Shown piece after piece: positions 60,578 to 64,000 of a stretch of 64,000 nucleotides of DNA (its first letter is position 1; every line of letters starts with the position of its first letter). The DNA is from Scortum barcoo. Its lineage: Eukaryota > Chordata > Actinopteri > Centrarchiformes > Terapontidae. Where the stretch lies: NCBI GenBank assembly GCA_023238725.1, contig CM041545.1, forward strand, positions 17,823,501-17,887,500. The letters are read 5' to 3'. The notes below the pieces were generated by a model. It had not been told where the DNA came from, did not search any database, and worked only from the letters and a program-made list of their open reading frames with translations. A program made the translations under genes and the position numbers.

Positions 60578-60644
<67 letters not shown>

Positions 60645-60759
60645 AGTGCTGGCATGTGTCAGACTGAGCTGACTAACTTTGAGGTTCCCTGATTCATAAA
60701 TAGTTGGATGCCTGGATATCATATGTTGTGTGCAGATTTGCAAGTACAAGACATTTCTA

Positions 60760-60805
<46 letters not shown>

Positions 60806-63800
60806 CTGTGTGTGTTTCTCATTTGTTGCCTGCCCCCCCTCTTTTTTTTTTTAAACTCTGCACAACTGTAATCAAAACCACAGACTCGAGGACTGTGTAC
60901 GACTTTCCCATTCGGCTCTTTTGCCTTTTTTTCCTCTTTTTTTCTGCCTTAAATTGTAATATGTGAGCGTTTACTCCTGATTTCCCCTGAGTTCTTTAAT
61001 CTGCTTTCCTTTTGTCTCTTTTAATCCAGGTTTCTATTTTTGTTACTTTGGGACTGTTACAAAATCTTATTAAATATAAATATATTAAGGTGGAAGAGGA
61101 TCAGTCCACAGCGATCAGCAGCAGCATCAACTTCACTTTGCCTTTTTTTTAAAAATTTGTGATCTTGAATACAATGTCTGCACAAAAACTGTGAATCTCT
61201 ACAACCATTTTTACTCTTTAGCCACATTCCTCACCCGCAGAGTCTCTCTCACTCTCATCTACAACCAGTGTGTTTCTCTCTCGCCTCCTGCAGGAGAAGG
61301 AGAAGAAGTACATGCTGCAGGTGGACAACCTGAAGCTGCGCGATGTGGAGAAAGGCTTCATGTCCAGCAAGCACATCTTTGCCCTCTTCAACACCGAACA
61401 GAGGTATTATTACACACACACAGACACACGTCAGTATACATACATACAGCAGATACACAAATACACATCACTTGACAATGTTTTTCTTGTCAAGTTAAGA
61501 TTTAATCTCTATTTCAGATCCATTCCTTGTTTGGACAAATACGACAATTATGTATTCACTGTTAACTATTAAGAAACCATTACCATAAGCATTAGCTCTT
61601 TAGCCCATCTAAACATTCAAGAGTCATGTTACCTCTGTGTAAAATTTCATGGCATTTAAAGTTCCATTTAAATTTCATTTAAAACTTAAATTATAAGGCA
61701 AAAATAACTAAAAATACCACACTATAAAATATTCCAGTACAAGTCATTTAATTAGGATTAAAAGATATTTGTGTCAGTAAAAGTACAGAATGTACAAAAT
61801 GTACCAATTATGCAGAAAGGCCCCTGTCTGTGATATATTAGTGTAGTGTTGGATCATTTTAGCGTTATTATTTAAGCAGAAATTTAATGTGTGTACTTTA
61901 TTATATAGCATGATTTTGTGTTTTCTATGTCACATCTCAAACTGAAGAATAATCATAGCTAGCTAATCACAAATGCCTTAAAACTGTAATGCTGATATAG
62001 GACATCAAGTTAATAGACAAAGAAAAATAGCCTACATACAATCGTGAAGATCTTAATTCAGCATTTAGCTCTGATCTCACTGTCTGTCTACAGGAATGTG
62101 TATAAGGACTACCGTCAGCTGGAGCTGGCCTGTGAGAGTCAGGAAGATATCGATGCTTGGAAGGCCTCCTTCCTCCGAGCCGGAGTTTATCCTGAACGCG
62201 TCGTGGTAACGAGCATTTACTTTTTGCATACACGTACAAGCTGAGTGTAGGAAATGTGTATAATACATTTGTGATTGATTGTGGATTGATTGAAAGCTGT
62301 ATGCTAAATTATTAACACTGATTTAGTTCAAATTGCATAAACAAAAATTAAAGCTGATTAATAGTTTGTTTGTTTTATATGTGACTTTTTTTTAAGACTG
62401 TTGTTGTGATGTTTATTTGAGTCTATTTGAATGTTGTCAAGTCTCTTATGTGATCACTGTGTCTGTCCTCTTTCAATGTCTGTTTTCGTCATCGCTGTTT
62501 GACCTTACAGGACAAGGAAGGAAAGGTATGTGACTTCTGACTGCATCATGCATTTTCTTCATTTCTCTGTCTTTTACATATAAAATCCCTATAATTACCA
62601 TAAAACAATTATTTTGGAAGACTTTATTTGACATTAGCTGCGTGGATTTGTGTGTTAATTATTGCACATGAATGAATGAGTTAGTGACATAAAATCTGTG
62701 CCATATGGTTTGATTTATGAGACTGGGTTCATGTAACACTTTTATCCAACAAACAATACTCAAGTTAAATAAGAAAGAATAATTTCTGTTACTGTCCTTG
62801 CAATCACACAGAAAATATTGTGAACTTAATATCTGTGCAATAGCCTGATTTCTCCTTTAGTTTAAGAGTTATGGACGATTTCTTAGCGTCGGTGAAAATG
62901 ATGAGAAACCAATGAGACAAAGAGGCTCCACAGTTTCTCTTTTCTCTGTCTCTCTTTCTTGCTAAAGCTAAACTGAAGTTAAACTCTGTGTCCTCTCTTT
63001 GTCCTCCCTCGTTCCTCCTCACAGAGTGAGGGCGGTGATGAAAACGGCTCTGACAACCTAATGCACAGCATGGACCCTCAGCTGGAGCGGCAGGTGGAGA
63101 CCATTCGGAACCTGGTCGACTCCTACATGGCCATCGTGAACAAGACGGTCCGCGACTTGATGCCGAAGACCATCATGCACCTCATGATTAACAATGTGAG
63201 TTGTCACTGAGGGGGTGAAAAAAACAGAATTATGTGATGGCTGGCCATTTATCAGATTTATACATCTCCAAACATAGATCTGTAAAAACTTTGATGACAG
63301 AACATCTCTCTCGTGTTCTGCAGACTAAAGAGTTCATCAACGCGGAGCTGCTGGCCCAGCTGTACTCTTGTGGCGACCAGAACTCGCTGATGGAGGAGTC
63401 TCAGGAGCAGGCCCAGCACCGTGACGAGATGCTGCGGATGTACCACGCCCTGCGGGAGGCCCTCAGCATCATCGGCGACATCAGCACGTCCACCGTGAGC
63501 ACCAGCATGCCTCCTCCCGTGGATGACTCGTGGCTGCAGGTGCAGCGCAGCAGCTCCGGAGGAAGGTGGGTCTGAAGCTGTTTTCTTATCTGCGTCACTC
63601 CTGTTGAACTGTCAAGTTTAATATGAGCTTAGTTAGCATTTTTTGTTTTTCATCCATCCAATAATATAACATGCACTGGGTAACCACGTCTGCCACTTTA
63701 TCCTTCATGCTTCATTGTGTGTAAGTCAGATTTGTTCATAAAAATGAATCTGCCTGGTAAAATCACTTATGGTTGTCTGAATGTTTGACAAGATTTGACA

Positions 63801-64000
63801 AACATCTGGAGCATTTTTTGCTGTCTCAGTTTTCATTTTAATTCCTCCAAATCCCTGTTTAAGTTTAAGTAACAATGATTATTCTAACAGTGTACTTCCT
63901 CTCCTCATTCTCCTCCAGGTCTCCTGCCACCAGTCCAACTCCAAACCGCAGGGCTCCTCCAGCCCGCCCAGGCTCTCGTGGGCCTCCACCCGGGCCCCCT
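16677..64000 (+). CDS. dnm1: Dynamin-1 large GTPase (partial: window ends in the PRD)
   Basis: Exons are 16677-16837, 26984-27057, 28096-28245, 28409-28612, 29516-29614, 30684-30844, 30925-31067, 31151-31286, 33170-33237, 34304-34442 or 36476-36614, 40243-40329, 40768-40838, 40966-41017, 41830-41841, 43978-44091, 61294-61403, 62094-62205, 62511-62525, 63025-63195, 63324-63565 and 63919-beyond 64000. They give 801 in-frame residues. The GTPase domain (~1-300) has GQSAGKSS with K44, T65, DLPG 136-139, TKLD 205-208 and NRSQ 236-239. The stalk, a PH domain (~520-630, K535), the GED (~650-750) and the PRD follow. Dynamin-1 severs necks of clathrin-coated vesicles at synapses. It is called dnm1, not dnm2/3, from SIGNATURES such as [15 protein letters not shown], the RSPATSPTPNRR phospho-box, and ciz1/bbln as neighbours. 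Whether it is the a or b teleost copy is undetermined. Confidence 0.95.
23263..23334 (+). repeat. Compound (GAAT)n-(GATT)n microsatellite
   Basis: GAAT tetramers up to ~23300 switch cleanly to GATT tetramers until 23334. It lies in dnm1 intron 1 and is probably polymorphic. Confidence 0.9.
24720..25060 (+). repeat. Dispersed teleost repeat (class not assigned)
   Basis: 'agatgagaagattaatacca', 'gttagcttagcataaagaga' and 'gacttcctggtcctga' appear in order. I recognise this as a very common dispersed sequence in acanthomorph introns. It carries no coding capacity. I do not know its Repbase class with certainty (SINE or MITE-like). Confidence 0.55.
26265..26330 (+). repeat. (TA)n microsatellite
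   Basis: About 66 bp of almost pure TA dinucleotides with one 'tc' interruption near 26275. Confidence 0.95.
26984..27057 (+). CDS. dnm1: dnm1 exon 2 (switch I)
   Basis: It encodes DFLPRGSGIVTRRPLVLQL and MNCPT. It contains the G2 threonine T65 that coordinates Mg2+. Acceptor TGTTACAG|G, donor ACAG|GTAAGA. Confidence 0.95.
28096..28245 (+). CDS. dnm1: dnm1 exon 3
   Basis: It encodes EYAEFLHCKGKKFTDFDEV and then ETDRITGANKGISPVPINL, part of the GTPase domain. Acceptor TCTTCCAG|AA, donor CACG|GTGAGG. Confidence 0.95.
28409..28612 (+). CDS. dnm1: dnm1 exon 4 (switch II)
   Basis: It encodes [20 protein letters not shown]; the G3 motif DLPG is residues 136-139. NSDALKIAKEVDPQG follows. GM (not GI) and PADIE point to the dynamin-1 paralogue. 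Acceptor TCCCGCAG|TG, donor CAGG|GTGAGT. Confidence 0.95.
29516..29614 (+). CDS. dnm1: dnm1 exon 5 (G4 motif)
   Basis: It encodes MRTIGVITKLDLMDEGTDA then LENKLLPLRRG. TKLD (205-208) is the guanine-specificity motif. Acceptor GTGTGTAG|GT, donor GGAGGG|GTGAGC. Confidence 0.95.
30684..30844 (+). CDS. dnm1: dnm1 exon 6 (G5 motif)
   Basis: It encodes YIGVVNRSQKDIDGKKDINA, AERKFFLSHPAYRHLADRMG and YLQKVLNQ. NRSQ is residues 236-239. Acceptor TGTCCAG|GT, donor AATCAG|GTGTGT. Confidence 0.95.
30925..31067 (+). CDS. dnm1: dnm1 exon 7 (stalk start)
   Basis: It encodes QLTNHIRDTLPGLRAKLQSQ, then EKEVEEYKNFRPDDPSRKTK, entering the stalk. It follows an 80-nt intron. Acceptor CTGCACAG|CAA, donor CTGCA|GTGAGT. 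Confidence 0.95.
31151..31286 (+). CDS. dnm1: dnm1 exon 8 (stalk)
   Basis: It encodes MVQQFSVDFEKCIEGSGDQI then [20 protein letters not shown]. Cys343 stands where I remember Arg in mammalian dynamins. Acceptor TCCCCGCAG|GATGG, donor GTCAAG|GTGTGT. Confidence 0.95.
31287..33169 (+). other. dnm1 intron 8: no further exon seen
   Basis: It is AT-rich, with a fragment of a common fish repeat ('ctactccactgcatttcaga', ~31457-31476). A pyrimidine-rich stretch lies at ~32090-32370. It ends in a ~17-T tract before the exon 9 acceptor. Confidence 0.6.
33170..33237 (+). CDS. dnm1: dnm1 exon 9, followed by a GC donor
   Basis: It encodes MEFDEKELRKEISYAIKNIH then GI plus two bases of R399. The conserved peptide and both exon 10 copies require the exon to end at ATCAG|GCACGT. 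The intron therefore starts with GC, not GT. Confidence 0.9.
34304..34442 (+). CDS. dnm1: dnm1 alternative exon 10a
   Basis: It is 139 nt and encodes TGLFTPDMAFETIVKRQIGK, IREPCTKCVDMVISELV and NTVRQCTKK (residues 399-445 of the stalk). Acceptor TCGGGCAG|A, donor ACCAAGAAG|GTAAAA. It is homologous to 10b at 36476-36614 and used instead of it. Mammalian DNM1 has the same mutually exclusive pair. Confidence 0.92.
34618..34648 (+). repeat. (CCTG)7 tract between exons 10a and 10b
   Basis: Seven uninterrupted CCTG units plus a partial one lie 175 nt downstream of the exon 10a donor, in the sense orientation of dnm1. CCUG and YGCY motifs are known binding sites for muscleblind-like splicing factors. 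A regulatory role here is inference. Confidence 0.9.
36150..36475 (+). promoter_or_regulatory. ~320-nt pyrimidine-rich tract before exon 10b
   Basis: It is almost continuous C/T-rich sequence (many tctc, cttcc and tttct runs) ending at the exon 10b acceptor CCCTACAG. It is far longer than a normal polypyrimidine tract. Such stretches attract PTB-type repressors. It happens to be open in several frames, but those readings are low complexity. Confidence 0.55.
36476..36614 (+). CDS. dnm1: dnm1 alternative exon 10b
   Basis: It is 139 nt and encodes TGLFTPDLAFEAIVKKQIQK, LKEPTLKCIDMVVSELT and STIRKCSQK. It has the same phase (2 to 0) and length as 10a, with clear homology along the whole exon. 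Acceptor CCTACAG|G, donor CAAAAG|GTAAAA. Confidence 0.92.
36615..40242 (+). other. dnm1 intron 10: no further exon seen
   Basis: It is AT-rich unique-looking sequence. The open stretch around 39400-39726 has no recognisable motif and no splice context, so I do not call it. The intron ends with TTTG tetramer repeats (~40184-40210) before the exon 11 acceptor. Confidence 0.55.
40243..40329 (+). CDS. dnm1: dnm1 exon 11
   Basis: It encodes LAQYPMLREEMERIVTQHIR then DRESRTKGQ in the stalk. Acceptor GCTCACAG|CTG, donor GGACAG|GTAACA. Confidence 0.95.
40768..40838 (+). CDS. dnm1: dnm1 exon 12
   Basis: It encodes VLLLIEIELSYMNTNHEDFI then GFA, the highly conserved end of the stalk. Acceptor TGTTTAG|GTG, donor GCCAA|GTGAGT. 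Confidence 0.95.
40966..41017 (+). CDS. dnm1: dnm1 exon 13
   Basis: It encodes NAQQRISQMNKKKAAGNQ, the linker before the PH domain. Acceptor TTGTGCAG|C, donor AACCAG|GTGATC. Confidence 0.95.
41830..41841 (+). CDS. dnm1: dnm1 exon 14, a 12-nt microexon (DEIM)
   Basis: GATGAGATCATG sits between CTGCTTCAG and GTGAGT in phase 0. It encodes DEIM at residues 516-519, where human dynamin-1 reads DEIL. Dynamin-2 has a well-known optional GEIL insert at the same position, so this microexon may be optional. Confidence 0.88.
41851..41888 (+). repeat. (GT)19 microsatellite next to microexon 14
   Basis: It starts nine bases after the microexon's last base, overlapping the region where donor-proximal splicing factors bind. 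UG repeats are bound by CELF and TDP-43 type proteins; an effect on microexon inclusion is inference. Confidence 0.9.
43578..43607 (+). CDS. dnm1: Candidate dnm1 30-nt cassette microexon (PERGVNDRFK)
   Basis: CCG...AAG is framed by a good acceptor (polypyrimidine then TTTTCATTCAG) and donor (AAG|GTAAAT). Ten codons are open, phase 0 on both sides, so it could be added between DEIM and VIRKGW without shifting frame. Dynamin-3 carries a comparable short insert at this point in mammals (TNLPPSRQ-type). There is no transcript evidence. Confidence 0.4.
43978..44091 (+). CDS. dnm1: dnm1 exon 15 (PH domain, first half)
   Basis: It encodes VIRKGWLTINNIGIMKGGAK then EYWFVLTAESLSWYKDDE. K535 is in the phosphoinositide-binding loop. 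Acceptor TGTCGCAG|GTG, donor GATGAG|GTGAGA. It is followed by the 17.2-kb intron 15. Confidence 0.95.
47731..47812 (-). ncRNA. mir199: mir-199 microRNA hairpin, antisense to dnm1
   Basis: On the minus strand the 5p arm at 47802-47780 reads CCCAGTGTTCAGACTACCTG followed by TTC. The 3p arm at 47763-47742 reads ACAGTAGTCTGCACATTGGT followed by TA. These match mature miR-199-5p (199a form) and miR-199-3p base for base as I know them. The loop is 47779-47764. Flanking GCCCGCCTG and GGCTGGCCGG extend the stem. Vertebrate dynamin genes carry miR-199 in an antisense intron (MIR199B in DNM1, 199a-1 in DNM2, 199a-2/214 in DNM3). No mir-214-like hairpin was seen nearby. The host transcript on the minus strand is not defined. 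Confidence 0.95.
52812..53104 (+). mobile_element. 3'-truncated-in LINE tail, Rex3/RTE-like, with 7-bp target-site duplication
   Basis: A + strand reading gives ACPTGRRPRGRPRTRWRDYV then SRLAWERP, a familiar C-terminal peptide of fish non-LTR retrotransposon ORFs. The segment ends in ATGG/GGAT tandem repeats at ~53090-53104, as Rex3-type elements do. AATAACT flanks it at 52805-52811 and 53105-53111, consistent with target-primed insertion and 5' truncation. Family assignment is from memory. Confidence 0.65.
56126..57763 (+). CDS. Intronless TOG-domain protein with novel N-terminal repeat (TOGARAM-like), nested in dnm1 intron 15
   Basis: A single 545-codon ORF, far longer than any other non-exonic ORF here. 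Residues ~29-260 hold five copies, ~51 aa apart, of a motif like FWSIMEDEDMHAHLKAEAYK plus LADLIGRE (starts ~29, 82, 133, 184, 231). Copies 1/3/5 and 2/4 resemble each other most, so the unit is probably a ~102-aa pair. A Pro/Ser/Thr-rich linker (~261-315) follows. Residues ~316-525 are alpha-helical HEAT-like: LKLLSSDDWQKKFDGLIFIQ, VVKEVKNLRSMVSCAAMATL, MSESNTFIQQKANRALDTMV and VRASAAQHLS. This fits the C-terminal TOG domain of TOGARAM1/2 (FAM179/crescerin), which binds tubulin in cilia. The tail is Lys-rich. The ancestor genes are multi-exonic; the lack of introns plus ATTAAA (57801) and an A12 run (57813-57824) suggests retroposition. Function is unknown. Confidence 0.85.
   Translation: MDYPEKQNLHYFCKDNGAQEIPETFHEDNYWSIMEDEAMHAQIKQENYKLAHLSARDCGSQKKPKSKLDQRPQTCENLDGGKFWSIMEDGDMYDHLKAEAYKMADLIAREPSRQRTSKYLRGQGTPKKMAEQNFWTLMEDEAVHAHLKQEAFKVADLIACELRNQKISTSKLDQQTCESFDDDSFWSIMENEDMHAHLKAEAYKLADLIGREPGKQRTSKYKRGKGSSGQNVQTLMEDEAVHANPCQGSFKVSEMTDSGPDSSAQVSIPQPSSTSTPPPPATTAIPCPPPQVRRSSPKADEDKQQLWPLSSPAKSPEHILKLLSSDDWQKKFDGLIFIQGLARNQPEVLKAALRKVCVGVVKEVKNLRSMVSCAAMATLGEMYACLQRAMDDMVEETGHALMLKMSESNTFIQQKANRALDTMVQNCSPSRTMNALLNAGLGHRNAAVRASAAQHLSLLCDILGATQILTGGKNFTKRFLIAVSAICMDASEGVRCHGHDIVQNISTHDAFQEQWKEAVPEKERRSLAGLMKKLKAQKEAPGKKQ
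57801..57824 (+). terminator. Poly(A) signal-like ATTAAA and A-tract after the nested gene
   Basis: ATTAAA at 57801-57806 is followed six bases later by twelve A residues (57813-57824), 50 bp after the TAA stop (57761-57763). It could be the fossil poly(A) tail of a retrocopy or simply an A-rich stretch downstream of a working signal. Confidence 0.5.
60203..60268 (+). repeat. (CA)n microsatellite
   Basis: About 66 bp of CA with 'ctca' interruptions, in dnm1 intron 15 about 1.0 kb before exon 16. Confidence 0.92.
60578..60642 (+). repeat. (GT)n microsatellite, complementary to the upstream (CA)n
   Basis: About 65 bp of GT with one 'tata' interruption, 310 bp downstream of the (CA) tract. The two could pair in dnm1 pre-mRNA. 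A (CT) tract follows at ~60770-60802. Confidence 0.92.
61294..61403 (+). CDS. dnm1: dnm1 exon 16 (PH domain, second half)
   Basis: It encodes EKEKKYMLQVDNLKLRDVEK then GFMSSKHIFALFNTEQ. Acceptor CTCCTGCAG|GAG, donor CAGAG|GTATTA. Confidence 0.95.
62094..62205 (+). CDS. dnm1: dnm1 exon 17 (end of PH domain)
   Basis: It encodes NVYKDYRQLELACESQEDID then AWKASFLRAGVYPERVV. Acceptor TCTACAG|G, donor GTCGTG|GTAACG. Confidence 0.95.
62511..62525 (+). CDS. dnm1: dnm1 exon 18, a 15-nt microexon (DKEGK)
   Basis: GACAAGGAAGGAAAG lies between CCTTACAG and GTATGT, phase 0. It encodes DKEGK after the PH domain, where human dynamin-1 has GDKEKASE. Skipping would keep frame. Confidence 0.85.
63025..63195 (+). 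CDS. dnm1: dnm1 exon 19 (start of GED)
   Basis: It encodes SEGGDENGSDNLMHSMDPQ then ERQVETIRNLVDSYMAIVNK and VRDLMPKTIMHLMINN, the GTPase effector domain. Acceptor CCTCACAG|AGT, donor AACAAT|GTGAGT. Confidence 0.95.
63324..63565 (+). CDS. dnm1: dnm1 exon 20 (GED end, PRD start)
   Basis: It encodes TKEFINAELLAQLYSCGDQN, EESQEQAQHRDEMLRMYHAL and then STSTVSTSMPPPVDDSWLQV. Acceptor TTCTGCAG|ACT, donor GGAAG|GTGGGT. Confidence 0.95.
63919..64000 (+). CDS. dnm1: dnm1 exon 21, partial (proline-rich domain)
   Basis: It encodes SPATSPTPNRRAPPARPGS then RGPPPGPP up to the window edge. Serines at 775 and 779 correspond to the Cdk5/GSK3-phosphorylated, calcineurin-sensitive S774/S778 of mammalian dynamin-1. 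The SH3-binding PRD continues beyond the window. Confidence 0.92.

Larger units (their letters stand above)
44092..61293 (+). other. dnm1 intron 15 (17.2 kb), hosting mir-199 and a nested gene
   Basis: It contains the antisense mir-199 hairpin (~47.77 kb), a Rex3-like LINE tail (52812-53104) and the intronless TOG-domain gene (56126-57763). Many CA/GT tracts are present (46355-46382, 49853-49885, 59138-59166, 60203-60268, 60578-60642), plus poly(A) ~45655-45683 and poly(T) ~46877-46910. No further dnm1 exon was recognised. Confidence 0.75.

Noticed and set aside
16677..64000. Assignment as dnm2 or dnm3
   Set aside because: [25 protein letters not shown] and the RSP-x2-SPTP box, plus bbln/ciz1 neighbours, fit dynamin-1 better than the remembered dynamin-2 and dynamin-3 sequences.

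Overview
The window is eukaryotic nuclear DNA from a ray-finned (teleost) fish. The genes have GT-AG introns, CA/GT and other microsatellites are abundant, and the protein-coding exons encode vertebrate proteins that can be recognised. Gene order is bbln(+), ciz1(-), dnm1(+). As I recall human 9q34.11, this is the same order and orientation as BBLN(C9orf16)-CIZ1-DNM1, so the segment looks like an ancient syntenic block. I cannot tell which teleost dnm1 co-orthologue (a or b) this is.

Layout. Positions 1-1980 hold dispersed-repeat and LINE-derived sequence. Positions 1981-3850 are a striking braid in which short runs of the repeat sequence alternate with short runs of the bbln 5' region. This is almost certainly a consensus or assembly artefact and should not be read as gene sequence. 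The intact two-exon bbln gene occupies 4237-5407. ciz1 follows on the minus strand (15 coding exons, 13804 down to 8214, 762 codons with reading frame conserved across every junction). Its first coding exon is bracketed by two arrays of a ~90-bp AT-rich repeat. A CpG-rich segment (~16.3-16.9 kb) leads into dnm1.

dnm1 fills the rest of the window. Twenty-one coding exons, plus one alternative copy of exon 10, encode residues 1-801 before the window ends inside the proline-rich domain. GTPase, stalk, PH, GED and the start of the PRD are all present, with the expected catalytic and switch residues. Two mutually exclusive exon 10 copies (10a, 10b), 12-nt and 15-nt microexons, a candidate 30-nt cassette microexon and one non-canonical GC donor indicate rich alternative splicing.

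The 17-kb intron 15 of dnm1 contains two further genes. A mir-199 hairpin lies on the opposite strand at ~47.73-47.81 kb, the arrangement known for vertebrate dynamin genes. On the same strand as dnm1 is an intronless 545-codon gene at 56126-57763. Its C-terminal half is a TOG (HEAT-repeat) domain like the last TOG of TOGARAM/crescerin proteins, and its N-terminal half is a five-copy FWSIMEDE-type repeat I do not recognise. A downstream A-tract suggests it is a retrogene. It is the most novel object in the window.

Exon coordinates were derived by hand from splice signals, reading phase and remembered human homologues. No alignment or search was run.
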